A DNA stretch of 64,000 nt, taken from positions 4,084,001 through 4,148,000 of the forward strand of contig NZ_CP066356.1 of NCBI RefSeq assembly GCF_023278185.1, written 5' to 3'. This document shows positions 9,651 through 18,338 of this stretch, piece by piece. How positions within the stretch are numbered: position 1 is the first letter of the stretch; each line of letters starts with the position of its first letter. The stretch is from Bradyrhizobium elkanii USDA 76. Lineage in GTDB: Bacteria; Pseudomonadota; Alphaproteobacteria; Rhizobiales; Xanthobacteraceae. A program made the position numbers and the translations under genes. A model generated the notes under the pieces. The model was not told the DNA's origin. It made no database searches and saw only the letters and a program-made list of their open reading frames with translations.

Positions 9651-11492
9651 CTAATTGCAGACCTCGACATTGCCGGTACCGCCGCCGGGACCTCCGCCGC
9701 CACGGTAATCGAGATGACACCCGCGGCGGACCGGGCGGCATAGATAAGCATCACACACGATCTGGCCGCTGCCGCCCGAGGGCCTTGCAGTCGCCTGTCG
9801 TCGTCGGGGAACATCGGCTTGCGGCTCGGAGGTATCGCGGACCGGCCGATCCGCGCGCGACGGGCGCTCATCCGTGTTGCGCTTTGCCACCGGCCTTTTC
9901 CCGCGCCGCTTCTCGCATTCGTTGTCCTCGTTCAGGAACGAGCCTTCGGCGCAGGTGATTTTGCGGCACTGGTCGCCATCGGTCTTGTAGCCGTGTTCGC
10001 AGATCAACGGGCAAACCCGGGCCGGTTTCAGCTTGATCGCATCGAGCGCATCGAGGCTTGCAAGCTTGACGTCAAGTTTGGTTCCGGCGTGCCGGTTGAA
10101 CAGGGTCAGGGAGCGACGCGAGGCCGCGTTCCACTCACCGTCGATGGAGCCTGTGAAACAGCCAACCCGGCTCAACTCGCTCTGCACCGATTTGGCAAGA
10201 TCCTCCTGCGGCGGCGCCGTGTTCAAGGCGGCCACCTTCGCGCCCTCGCTATTCTGGGACGGGGTCGCGGTTGCGATATTGTCCGTCTTGGCGCTGTCGG
10301 GCGTGGATCCGTTCGCGGAAAGCATGGCGACCGTTGAGGTTTGCGATGCGGTCCGCTTCCGTTCAGCCTCAGCAGCCTGGTCCTGCGCCGCCTGCTTCGT
10401 TCTTTCTGCCGCGATGCGGGCATCCTCCGCAGCCTTGAAATCTGCGGCCGCCTTTTCCTGCTCTGCTCGCTGGGCACCTTCGGACGCAAGCCGAGCCTTC
10501 TGCTGCTCCGCTTCCTGCGCTTTCCGGGTCGCGGTAACGCGCGCGTCCTCCGCGTCGATCTGACTGAGCTGAAGCTTGGCCAGATTTGCGTAATAGCCGT
10601 CGGGATGCTGGGCGAGGAACGCGCTCATGGCGGCCTTGTTACCCAGTTGCAGGGCCAATTCGTAGTCGCGACGAATCTCCGACGAAGCGTTAGCCGGCGG
10701 CGCCGCCGGCTCCTCTGCCTTTGGTACGAGCGCAACGTCCTCACCGCCCAGCGATCCGTAAACGTAGGGCTCCTGCCGGTTGCCCGTGGCTTGCAGGACA
10801 TCATCGCGGACGAAGCCGAAAGCCCTGCGCAGGTCGAGGCCAGGCTTTGCAATATATTTCACCAGCGCCGTCGCGTAGGGACTGTTCGTGCTGTTGCCGT
10901 CGAGCGCGGTCAGTCCCGCCTTGGCCGCAAACGCGATCAGCGTGTTGGACACGGCGGGTTCTACCCGGGCGAGCCCGCGGCTGATCGCGCGTGAGGCGAC
11001 GGTTCGCTTCATCGTGTCGGCGAATGGATTGTTGCGGCAGGCGTCAACGATCACGACGCGCAGCTGCTTCGCGGGCTCGATCGCGAGCAGGACGCGATCG
11101 AGCGAGAAGGCCTCGTCATAGATATCGGTGTCGCGTTCCAGCCTGGCATCCGTCGGAATCAGATAATTCGTCCCGTCGATCTCGATTCCGTGACCTGCAT
11201 AGTAGACGATGGCGATGTCTGCATCGCGAGCTTGATCGGCGAAATCCCTCAGTGCCCGCCGCATGTCGCTCGAGGTCAGGTTCAGCCGAGACTCCACCAA
11301 ATCGAACCCGGCGCCCTTCAAGGTCGCGGCGATAGCGGTGGCATCATTGGCAGGATTTGGAAGCAATGGCGCATTTTGATAGTTCGAATTTCCGACCACC
11401 AAAGCCACCCGCTTCGTTGCCCAGGCGGGCTGAGACGCCAGGAGAACTGAAGCAGCAAGAACAACAAGAACTCGGAGGAGCGTGTAGCGCAT
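9651..11492 (-). CDS. Exported caspase-like protein with coiled coil and Cys-rich tail
   Basis: 613 residues from ATG 11492. The signal peptide ends at WA-TKR (residue ~25). The caspase p20-like domain (27-260) has VALVVGNSNY, catalytic His101 in YYAGHGIE and Cys152 in VDACRNNPF. Residues ~300-400 are Ala/Lys/Glu/Gln-rich and should form a long coiled coil. A peptidoglycan-binding-like segment follows (~450-510, VGCFTGSIDGEW), then a Cys-rich region (CPLICEHGY, CRKITC, CEK) and a basic Arg/Gly tail that ends in cysteines. This layout is common in Bradyrhizobium-type exported caspase family proteins. It is convergent with the other caspase/DUF4384 operon. Envelope attachment is inferred; substrates are unknown. 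Confidence 0.86.
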   Translation of the reverse strand: MRYTLLRVLVVLAASVLLASQPAWATKRVALVVGNSNYQNAPLLPNPANDATAIAATLKGAGFDLVESRLNLTSSDMRRALRDFADQARDADIAIVYYAGHGIEIDGTNYLIPTDARLERDTDIYDEAFSLDRVLLAIEPAKQLRVVIVDACRNNPFADTMKRTVASRAISRGLARVEPAVSNTLIAFAAKAGLTALDGNSTNSPYATALVKYIAKPGLDLRRAFGFVRDDVLQATGNRQEPYVYGSLGGEDVALVPKAEEPAAPPANASSEIRRDYELALQLGNKAAMSAFLAQHPDGYYANLAKLQLSQIDAEDARVTATRKAQEAEQQKARLASEGAQRAEQEKAAADFKAAEDARIAAERTKQAAQDQAAEAERKRTASQTSTVAMLSANGSTPDSAKTDNIATATPSQNSEGAKVAALNTAPPQEDLAKSVQSELSRVGCFTGSIDGEWNAASRRSLTLFNRHAGTKLDVKLASLDALDAIKLKPARVCPLICEHGYKTDGDQCRKITCAEGSFLNEDNECEKRRGKRPVAKRNTDERPSRADRPVRDTSEPQADVPRRRQATARPSGGSGQIVCDAYLCRPVRRGCHLDYRGGGGPGGGTGNVEVCN

Positions 11493-12119
11493 CGCGAACG
11501 TCCAAAAATCGGCTCGAAACAACGGGAGCTTTATCGAAGGTGGCCGCGCGCAAACTCCACTGCGTCAAGCGTTACGAGCGCCGGCATTCCTCCGTACAGT
11601 AACAATCCTGAGTCCAATCCATTCCTGATGTTGTCGCTTGGGGAAGCGAGAATGTTCAAGGATACACCGAAGCGTGTAGGGCCGGTGGCGGACGGCCGAA
11701 TAAATGTCAGATGACCTGTAAGATATTGAAATAGCTGCTTTTTATCTTTAGCGCCGGAATGGCTGGCAGTGCCGCCATTCGGGCGGCTTCGCCAAGCGAA
11801 GCTCCATCTCTCGATAGTGATCTCGGAATTGAACTCGCATGCTCGAGCGATGCGCGTGCCGGATCGTCAGGGTGTGACGGCCGCGTCGTTAGTCTCGGTG
11901 GCATCGACAAGGTTCAGCCCGTACGTCTCGGCCGTTTGTCGCAGCCCCGGGCCTCTTCCATAGGAGCGCGAACTGCGTCTATCTGGAAGCAACGCCGATC
12001 CGTTCGAGCTGAGACGTGCGAGTCCCGAAAGAATCGAAATCTGCGTCCTCGGGAACTGGCCGTCGACGTGTGGACGCCCACCGCAGGTGTCGTTGAAATC
12101 TCTAGCGTTGGAGACGCAC
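11493..12119. other. Intergenic stretch without a supported gene
   Basis: About 630 bases between two divergent genes. Open frames exist but have no family resemblance and no good start sites. Base composition is visibly less GC-rich at 11.7 kb than in the flanking genes (a run of A/T around 11711-11752). A perfect 6-base stem with a GGGG loop sits at 11634-11649. The last 20 bases hold the ribosome site of the metalloprotease gene. Decayed coding sequence is possible but cannot be shown. Confidence 0.5.
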
Positions 12120-12677
12120 ATGTCTATTCCGCTGAAAATCTATGTCACCTCATTTGCCGAGAAAGGTGTCGCCGAGCCTCAAAAATGGAGTGGCGAGGCC
12201 GCCAAGAAGGCACTGGATGTGGTCAATAAGATCTGGGCGAAGGCCAAGATCGCGTTCGTGATCAATGATTACGTGGAAGACAAACCGCTCGATATGGCGA
12301 AGAGCGCGCGCAACAATGATCAGCGCGTGCTGGATGTTCTCAGTCTCCGGCATGCTCCCGACAATGCGGTCCACATCTATCTCGTCAATCCGATTGTCAA
12401 TCTCTCGGCCGGTGGCGGCTCATACCTTCATAGCGATCCCGAGCCGGCAAGCTTTGTCCAATGGTATGGCAATGACTTTGCCAACGGACGCGCGTGGGCC
12501 CATGAACTTGGGCATTTGATGAGTCTCGACCACGTCGACGTAGATTACGCCGATGAGAAGCAGGCCGCCCTGCGCAGCAACTTGATGACGAAGGGATTGA
12601 GCGTGGGAAGCGATTTGACCGGTCAGCAGATCAGCACGGCCAAAAGTTCAAAACTGGTGAAGCGATTTGGCGGCTGA
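12120..12677 (+). CDS. Putative zinc metalloprotease (metzincin-like)
   Basis: 185 residues from ATG 12120, with GGAG upstream (TTGGAGACGCAC). The active-site helix is AHELGHLMSLDH: His128, Glu129, His132 and a third His at 138, the HExxHxxxxxH spacing of metzincins, although the Gly usual in the middle is Ser. The upstream part (VNKIWAKAKIAFVIND, VHIYLVNPI) fits the alpha/beta scaffold of such peptidases. No signal peptide is visible, so it is cytoplasmic or leaves by a non-Sec route such as the T6SS encoded 9 kb away. It stands alone. Family placement is by motif only. Confidence 0.66.
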   Translation: MSIPLKIYVTSFAEKGVAEPQKWSGEAAKKALDVVNKIWAKAKIAFVINDYVEDKPLDMAKSARNNDQRVLDVLSLRHAPDNAVHIYLVNPIVNLSAGGGSYLHSDPEPASFVQWYGNDFANGRAWAHELGHLMSLDHVDVDYADEKQAALRSNLMTKGLSVGSDLTGQQISTAKSSKLVKRFGG

Positions 12678-12764
12678 CGTCGGAACCTGTTGCTGGCGCC
12701 TTCCATGAAACGGATTACCGCCAGCCCGATCGCTCGTTCGCCCGCCAACCGCCGGAGAGACGCC

Positions 12765-13220
12765 ATGCCCAGGATCGACCTTGCAAACGTGCCGGAACGC
12801 AAGGGGACCGGCTATCCGGCGGAGTTTGCCGCGCCGTGCGCCGAGCGGGTGCGGCAGCGTCTCGGTGATGCCGGCGGGCTCGCCGACTTCGGCGTCAACC
12901 TGATGCGGCTGCCGCCCGGCAACTGGTCGAGCCAGCGCCACTGGCACTCGGATGAGGACGAGTTCGTCTATGTGCTGGCGGGCGAAGTGGTGCTGGTGGA
13001 AGACGACGGCGAGACGGTGCTGCGGGCCGGCGATTGCGCGGCGTTTCCGAAAAACTCCGGCAACGGGCATCATCTGATCAACAGGTCGCAGATGACGGCG
13101 ACCTATCTCGAGGTCGGCTCGCGCTCGCGCGCCGACGTCATCACCTGCTCCGACATCGACATGATGAGCCCGAGCTCCGACGGCCGCTTCCTGCACAAGG
13201 ACGGCACGCCGTACGAATAG
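12765..13220 (+). CDS. Cupin-domain protein
   Basis: 151 residues from ATG 12765 with GGAGAGA upstream. A single cupin barrel is visible: motif 1 is RHWHSDEDEFVYVLAGE (two His and a Glu for metal) and motif 2 has GHHLIN with a His. A short tail carries a SDIDMM segment and ends DGTPYE. Single-domain cupins of this type bind a small ligand or metal and may act as isomerase, dioxygenase or sensor; nothing here tells which. A small gene follows 87 bases downstream on the same strand. Confidence 0.82.
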   Translation: MPRIDLANVPERKGTGYPAEFAAPCAERVRQRLGDAGGLADFGVNLMRLPPGNWSSQRHWHSDEDEFVYVLAGEVVLVEDDGETVLRAGDCAAFPKNSGNGHHLINRSQMTATYLEVGSRSRADVITCSDIDMMSPSSDGRFLHKDGTPYE

Positions 13221-13307
13221 CCCACCTGCCGCGGTGCGCCCGAAATCGGGCGTTGCGGATTGGCCGGCGAAGGACCAATGTTCCGGCGAGGAGCTTTGGT
13301 CGCGTCC

Positions 13308-13490
13308 ATGGCGGAATGGTATTTCATCTGGGTCGACGGTCCGCGCGGGCCCGAGCCGCAGAAATGGTCGTCGGACGCGCTGTGGGGCCAGCTGGCGCGT
13401 CAGGACGTGATTGTGCGTTTTCCCCTGAGCGATCGCGAGGCCGAATTGTCGCTCGACCAGCTCGCAAGGCTGCACCCGGTGCCGCAGTGA
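13308..13490 (+). CDS. Small hypothetical protein
   Basis: 60 residues from ATG 13308 (MAEWYFIWVDG). The composition (aromatic-rich N-terminus, QKWSSDALWGQLARQDVIV, then an acidic helix) looks like real protein and not antisense noise. GAGGAG lies about 15 bases upstream; ATG 13278 in the same frame is an alternative start. No signal, membrane segment or known domain is seen. It follows the cupin gene and converges with the phosphotransferase gene. Confidence 0.45.
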   Translation: MAEWYFIWVDGPRGPEPQKWSSDALWGQLARQDVIVRFPLSDREAELSLDQLARLHPVPQ

Positions 13491-13535
13491 GCTGCGCCGC
13501 AGTTTCCGTCGACGTTCGATCCGCCGGGTTGAACA

Positions 13536-14531
13536 TCAGACCGAAAGATCGAAGCCGGGCGTCGCGACCTCGGTCAGGAACGAGGCGACGAACATCTTGC
13601 CCAGCACGTGCTTGGCCGCCGGCGTGCCGGCCTTGAGCCGGCCGCCGCGTGTGGCCTCTGCGAGCTCGGCAAGCGTCGGTGCCGCAAGGCTCGTGTCGGG
13701 TGCGGCGCGCGGCGCCGTCGCCGATGCGCTGAGCAGCACGCCGGCGTAGTAGAGCCGGGTGAGTGCGCGGACATGTGCGAGCCGTGCGCGCAGCGCCTCG
13801 TCGAGCGGGTGGCCGAGCCAGGCACAATGCAAAATGCTTTCCAGCTCCAGCGTACGCGCCAGGCTGTCGCCGACAATCGCAAGGTCGACCAGCGGATCGG
13901 TGCGATAGGCGGGCTCCCAGTCGATCATCCAGAGCCTGTTGCCGTCGAACAGGATGTTGGCGGGGAGCGAGTCGTTGTGGCTCGACACCGAGTTGGCCTC
14001 ATCCCAGGCATACGCCGCGCGGATGCGCGCGAGCTGCTCGTTGCAGCGCTCAAGCACGCCGGGCGCGAACAGGCCGGTGCGGCCGACATGGGCCCAGAAC
14101 CGGGCCACGATGTCGGGGTAGCGCACGAAAGCGGGAAAGGTCGGCGTCGCCTGCAAGCGCGCCAATAATTCGCCGAGTGCCTTCGCCAGCGCCGGCAGGC
14201 CGCCGGGATAGCGGCCGAGCGGCTGCCGCTGCACAAAATCCATCACCGCGACGCGCGAGGCCTCGTCGACATAATGGAGTCGCGGCGCGACGCCGGCCTC
14301 GGCCGCGATCCTGAGCGACACATACTGAAACGGATTGCGCAGCGGGCTCGGCATTCCTTCGATTCGGAGCAAATAATTCTCGCCGTGCGCATCGATCCGG
14401 AACAATTGCGCCGACGTTGCGCCGCCCGAGACGGATGTGACGGCGTCGATCGCTGCGGTGCCGATCACCTGACGCAGTGCGGCATGTGCTGCGTCGCGCT
14501 CTGCCGGCGGAAGTTTATCGAGAGCACTCAT
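13536..14531 (-). CDS. Choline-kinase/aminoglycoside-phosphotransferase-like protein
   Basis: 331 residues from ATG 14531 (MSALDKLPPAE). It has the protein-kinase-like small-molecule phosphotransferase fold: SGGATSAQLFRI near residue 40 as nucleotide loop, a Brenner-type catalytic motif SHNDSLPANILFD near 190 (Asp and Asn present) and the metal-binding MIDWEPAY near 210. The TDPLVDLA context after it is typical for choline/ethanolamine kinase-like enzymes, which phosphorylate an alcohol on a small molecule. The true substrate is unknown. Transcribed alone, divergent from the PCuAC gene. Confidence 0.82.
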   Translation of the reverse strand: MSALDKLPPAERDAAHAALRQVIGTAAIDAVTSVSGGATSAQLFRIDAHGENYLLRIEGMPSPLRNPFQYVSLRIAAEAGVAPRLHYVDEASRVAVMDFVQRQPLGRYPGGLPALAKALGELLARLQATPTFPAFVRYPDIVARFWAHVGRTGLFAPGVLERCNEQLARIRAAYAWDEANSVSSHNDSLPANILFDGNRLWMIDWEPAYRTDPLVDLAIVGDSLARTLELESILHCAWLGHPLDEALRARLAHVRALTRLYYAGVLLSASATAPRAAPDTSLAAPTLAELAEATRGGRLKAGTPAAKHVLGKMFVASFLTEVATPGFDLSV

Positions 14532-14658
14532 GCGCAAGAAGTTAGCATGGCCGCCATGCGCGCCGAAATCGCGTTGATGCAGCGTTCGCGATCTATTGCT
14601 GGCAGCGCACGACGAAGCGTGAAACAATGCCGCAAAAATCATGTTGGGAGAGAACTTG

Positions 14659-15129
14659 ATGTCGTTCGAGCGGGGGTTGCATTGCGCCGTTGCGTGCCGA
14701 TCATCGATCGCGTTGCCATTATTCTGCCTGATCAGCACGTTCGGAGTGGTGCATAACGCCGCCGCGAACGAGTCCTTGCAGATTGTGGACGCGCGCGTGC
14801 CGGCGGTCGACAAAGCGGGCGGGGACCTTCCGTTGACCATGACGATCAAGAACGAGGCCGACAGCGCCGATGCGCTGCTTCGTGTCCGCTGCCCGGTTGC
14901 GAATTTTTCCGAGCGTCATACTGTGGATCGCGGCGAAGGGGCACCGGCGATGCGCTCGATATCCAATATACCAGTGCCGGCGAAGGCAATGCTCGAGCTG
15001 AAGCGCGACGGTTATCACGTCATGCTGCTGCAGATGCGTCAGGCGCTCACGCCGGGCGAGACCTTCAAATGCGCGATCGTTTTTCAGAAAGCAGGCACCA
15101 TCGAGACGGAGGTACAGGTCCAGAAGTGA
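14659..15129 (+). CDS. PCu(A)C-type periplasmic copper chaperone
   Basis: 156 residues from ATG 14659, with GGGAGAG upstream. A hydrophobic N-terminal signal (SSIALPLFCLISTFGVVHNAAA) is followed by a PCuAC domain. The copper motif H-x10-M-x21-H-x-M is complete: His87, Met98, His120 and Met122. PCuAC proteins hand Cu(I) to cytochrome oxidase or other periplasmic cuproproteins. The gene lies 135 bases before a PQQ dehydrogenase/cytochrome c pair on the same strand, so a link to that electron-transfer chain is possible but not shown. It is not next to a SenC/Sco gene, which often accompanies it. Confidence 0.82.
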   Translation: MSFERGLHCAVACRSSIALPLFCLISTFGVVHNAAANESLQIVDARVPAVDKAGGDLPLTMTIKNEADSADALLRVRCPVANFSERHTVDRGEGAPAMRSISNIPVPAKAMLELKRDGYHVMLLQMRQALTPGETFKCAIVFQKAGTIETEVQVQK

Positions 15130-15264
15130 CCTCACATAAGTGACTCAAGAAGGCGGCGGGTGGTGCACAGCCATGCGCCGGGACTCAAGGCTTCTCGCGT
15201 GATCGCCCGTGTGTGACGGGCGGTTCGATCAATGAAGAATGCTAGATCCGGAGGAAATGAACTC

Positions 15265-17037
15265 ATGACAAGGTTGAATTGGGTAAAGTCGCATATGCTC
15301 GCCGCGGCAGTAGCATCCGCAGCGACCTTCGCTGGCTCTTTCGCGCTCGCCGACGATGTCGGCCAGGACCGTCTGCTCAATGCTGACAAGGAAGCAGGCA
15401 ACTGGCTGCACCACCACAAGAACTATTCGGCGACGCGCTTCTCGTCGCTGGCCGATATCAACAAGGACAACGTCAAGAATCTCAAGGTCGCCTGGACCAT
15501 GCATCTCGGCGGCGTCGAGGGCGGCGGAATCTGGTCGCATGGCGGCCTGGAGGGGACGCCGATCGTCGAGAACGGCTTCATGTATGTTACCGACGGCTGG
15601 GGTTCGGTCTACAAGATCGATGCGCATGGCGGCAAAGGCGTGCTGCTCTGGAAGATGGATCCGAAGACCGACCATGACTGGGCCGGCGCGGTCGCCTGCT
15701 GCGGCGTCGACAACCGCGGCGTCGCATTGTGGGGCAACCTCGTCGTCTCGCACACGCTCGACGGCCGCCTGATCGCGACCAACAAGGAGACCGGGCAGGT
15801 TGCCTGGCAGCGCCAGGTCGCCGATCCCGACAAGGGCGAGGTGATCACCGGTGCACCGCTGATCGTCAAGGACATGGCGATTACGGGCGTTGCCGGCGCC
15901 GAATACGGCATTCGCGGCTGGATCGCGGCGACCGACCTGAAGAGCCAGAAGGAAGTGTGGCGCACCCACACCATCCCGGGCAAGGACGAGGCGGGTCACG
16001 AGACCTGGAAGGACGACAAGGACGCCAAGGCGAGCGGCGGCGGATCGACCTGGGTCACCGGCAGCTTCGACCCCTCGACCAACACCATCGTCTGGGGCGT
16101 CGGCAATCCCGGACCGGACTGGGACAACGAGTATCGGCCCGGCGACAACCTCTACACCGACTCCTCGCTTGGTCTCGATGCCGACACCGGCAAGATCAAA
16201 TGGCACTACCAGCACACGCCGAACGATCCCTACGACTATGACAGCGTGGCGGAGAACGTGCTGGTCGACGTCCCCGGTCCGAACAACACGACGCAGAAGC
16301 TCGCGCTCGAGGCCGACCGCAACGGCTTTGCCTATGCGATCGACCGCAACAGCGGCAAGTTCATCTGGGGTCTGCCGTTCGTCAAGAAGGTAACCTGGAC
16401 CAAGGGTCTCGACCCCGAATCCGGCAAGCCGGTGGAGTATGATCCGAAGCAGGGCGTGCAGCGCTACAACGCGGCGGTGACGCCAAGCCGCACTAACAAG
16501 GTGACGGACATCTGCCCCGGCAACATGGGCGGCAAGAACTGGCCGCCGACCGCGTATAATCCGAACCTGAAGCTCTGGTATATCCCGGTGATCGAGAGCT
16601 GCAACCGGATCACGGTCGAGGAGACGACGCCGGACAAGTTGAAGAAGCGCGAGTTCTTCACGGGTGGCGGACCGAGCCAGCCGGTCAAGATCACCGGCAG
16701 CGTCACCGCGATCGACGTCACCACCGGCAAGGTGGCAGGGAAGGCGGAGACCGAATTCCCGAACCTCGGCGGCATCCTGGCAACACCGGACCTCGTGTTC
16801 TCCGGACAGCCGTCCGGCGAGGTGATCGCCTATGACGCGAAATCGCTGCAGCAGCTCTGGCAGTTCAACACCGGCGGCGGCGTCAACGCGCCCCCGATGA
16901 CGTTCTCGGTGGACGGCAAGCAGTATGTCGCGATCCTGGTCGGCCTCGGCGGTGCCTGGGACAAGTGGTTCATCGATGCCACGCCCGAACTGAAGCGGAT
17001 GCAGCCGGGCTCGATGCTCTACGTGTTCGCCCTTTGA
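15265..17037 (+). CDS. PQQ-dependent alcohol dehydrogenase, probably lanthanide-dependent
   Basis: 590 residues from ATG 15265, with GGAGG 9 bases upstream. A signal peptide ends near residue 29 (FALADD). The rest is the eight-bladed propeller of quinoprotein alcohol dehydrogenases. Adjacent Cys145-Cys146 (ACCGVDNRG) form the vicinal disulfide over PQQ. The catalytic Asp324 is followed two residues later by Asp326 (YDYDS); an Asp here marks lanthanide-dependent XoxF/ExaF-type enzymes, while calcium enzymes such as MxaF have Ala or another residue. The protein oxidises primary alcohols in the periplasm and passes electrons to a cytochrome c, and the next gene encodes one. It has no C-terminal haem domain. 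Substrate preference (methanol or longer alcohols) cannot be read. Confidence 0.93.
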   Translation: MTRLNWVKSHMLAAAVASAATFAGSFALADDVGQDRLLNADKEAGNWLHHHKNYSATRFSSLADINKDNVKNLKVAWTMHLGGVEGGGIWSHGGLEGTPIVENGFMYVTDGWGSVYKIDAHGGKGVLLWKMDPKTDHDWAGAVACCGVDNRGVALWGNLVVSHTLDGRLIATNKETGQVAWQRQVADPDKGEVITGAPLIVKDMAITGVAGAEYGIRGWIAATDLKSQKEVWRTHTIPGKDEAGHETWKDDKDAKASGGGSTWVTGSFDPSTNTIVWGVGNPGPDWDNEYRPGDNLYTDSSLGLDADTGKIKWHYQHTPNDPYDYDSVAENVLVDVPGPNNTTQKLALEADRNGFAYAIDRNSGKFIWGLPFVKKVTWTKGLDPESGKPVEYDPKQGVQRYNAAVTPSRTNKVTDICPGNMGGKNWPPTAYNPNLKLWYIPVIESCNRITVEETTPDKLKKREFFTGGGPSQPVKITGSVTAIDVTTGKVAGKAETEFPNLGGILATPDLVFSGQPSGEVIAYDAKSLQQLWQFNTGGGVNAPPMTFSVDGKQYVAILVGLGGAWDKWFIDATPELKRMQPGSMLYVFAL

Positions 17038-17046
17038 CGTCGCAGC

Positions 17047-17075
17047 GCGGGAGGCCTCTCATCGGGGCCTCCCGC
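17047..17075 (+). other. Stem-loop between dehydrogenase and cytochrome genes
   Basis: A perfect 10-bp stem GCGGGAGGCC/GGCCTCCCGC with a 9-base loop, starting 9 bases after the dehydrogenase stop. No T-run follows, so it is not a standard intrinsic terminator. It may protect the 3' end of the dehydrogenase message or reduce read-through into the cytochrome gene. Confidence 0.5.
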
Positions 17076-17109
17076 GTCGATTGGCCGCGAAAGACAAGAA
17101 ACAAGACAA

Positions 17110-17652
17110 ATGAAAAAAATATCGCTGATTGGCGCGTGGCTCGGCTGCGCGCTGGTGATGGGATTTATCGGTACCGCGCAAGCGCAGTCGGCGAACGATC
17201 CGACCGATGCGGGCAAGGCGGTGTTCAAGCGCGGCAATTGCGTCGGCTGCCACAAATGGCATGGCAATGGCGGCGGCGGCTATGGCGGCGACGCGCTGTC
17301 GCTGCGCAAGACCGAGCTGACCCGGGAGCAGATCATCGAGACCGTGACGTGCGGCCGGCCGGGCACCGGCATGCCGTTCTTCGTGCGCGGCTCCTACGAC
17401 ACCGCGAAATGCTACGAGATGACCCGACAGGACGTCGCGGACCGCATGCCGCCCGAGGCGAATGTGTTCCTGCGGCCGAACGAGATCGAGGCCGTCGCCG
17501 ACTACGTGCTCGCCCGCGTCAAGGGCAAGGGCGAGCCGACCTACGATGAATGCATCGCGTTCTTCGGCGATGGCTCGCGGGTTTGCAACATCTATAAGGA
17601 GGCCGGCCACGCCGCCGCGCCGTCCGGCCAGAGCGAGAAGGCAAAGCCATGA
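17110..17652 (+). CDS. Periplasmic c-type cytochrome, partner of the PQQ dehydrogenase
   Basis: 180 residues with a signal peptide ending at AQA-QS (residue ~26). One haem-attachment motif CVGCH is at Cys44-Cys47-His48; the Met ligand is probably in TGMPFF near residue 92. Four further cysteines (TCGRP, KCYEM, ECIAF, VCNIY) may form disulfides, which is unusual for a small class I cytochrome. It very likely accepts electrons from the upstream quinoprotein, as XoxG or cytochrome c-550 do in related systems. Its TGA overlaps the ATG of the next gene (17649-17652). The leader is A-rich (AAGACAAGAAACAAGACAA). Confidence 0.89.
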   Translation: MKKISLIGAWLGCALVMGFIGTAQAQSANDPTDAGKAVFKRGNCVGCHKWHGNGGGGYGGDALSLRKTELTREQIIETVTCGRPGTGMPFFVRGSYDTAKCYEMTRQDVADRMPPEANVFLRPNEIEAVADYVLARVKGKGEPTYDECIAFFGDGSRVCNIYKEAGHAAAPSGQSEKAKP

Positions 17653-18275
17653 GCACGCAAAGATCGGCAATCCGTGGGTTGGTCTTCGCTGTCACTGTCA
17701 CGGCAGCGGTGCCGGCGATGGCGACCGCGGGCGACCTGCGCGACATCAGCGTCGGAATGGCGATCAGCAGCGTGCCGGACGCGGGCTACATCAACCTGAC
17801 CTGCGTCGGCGAGAAGACCCACAGATTGGCTGATTGGGCGCAGTGGCAGGCTTGCCAGGCCGGACCGGACCAGCTGCGCGGCATCCGCTTCGAGTACGAT
17901 CGCGAGAGCGGGCGGGAAGGCACCATGGTCGGCGGCCATCCCGCGATCCTGACCGTCATGATCGACAAGGACGCCAAGATCGCGGCGCTGATGATCGAGA
18001 CCGATCCGAAGGCGCGGCTCTATCTGCGCAAGAAAGCCTTCCTGCTCGGCCTGCAGGCGAGGTCGCGCTATGGCGAGGACGGCTGGACCTGTTCGAAGGC
18101 ACAGCCGGGCGCCGACAAGCAGGAGGTCGGCGGCGTATTTGTCGACGAGAAATGCACCAAGACCATCGACGGCCGGACGGTCGAGATCGAACGTCATCTC
18201 TATCGCGAGCCGAACAAGGAGCTCAAGGACATGACTGACGAGACCCGGATCACGATTCGCCGTGCCGGGTCTTGA
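17649..18275 (+). CDS. Small exported protein, cotranscribed with the cytochrome
   Basis: 208 residues with an N-terminal signal (GLVFAVTVTAAVPAMATA). The mature protein has four Cys (LTCVG, WQACQ, WTCSK, EKCTK) and alternating beta strands, no recognised domain. It overlaps the cytochrome gene by 4 bases, so it belongs to the dehydrogenase module, perhaps as a periplasmic assembly or binding factor. The role is a guess from position. A stem-loop with arms AACTGAAAT/ATTTCAGTT lies just downstream (~18284-18307) but no T-run follows. Confidence 0.77.
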   Translation: MSTQRSAIRGLVFAVTVTAAVPAMATAGDLRDISVGMAISSVPDAGYINLTCVGEKTHRLADWAQWQACQAGPDQLRGIRFEYDRESGREGTMVGGHPAILTVMIDKDAKIAALMIETDPKARLYLRKKAFLLGLQARSRYGEDGWTCSKAQPGADKQEVGGVFVDEKCTKTIDGRTVEIERHLYREPNKELKDMTDETRITIRRAGS

Positions 18276-18338
18276 GCTGCAAACTGAAATAGCCAAATTT
18301 CAGTTGCCTAACTGATCTAAAATGACTCTCTTTCTCTT

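Noticed and set aside
11759..12229. 156-codon frame in the gap before the metalloprotease
   Set aside because: No family resemblance, no ribosome site, and it overlaps the real gene in another frame.
18284..18307. AACTGAAAT/ATTTCAGTT hairpin as an intrinsic terminator
   Set aside because: Low-GC stem and no following T-run; mentioned under the neighbouring gene only.
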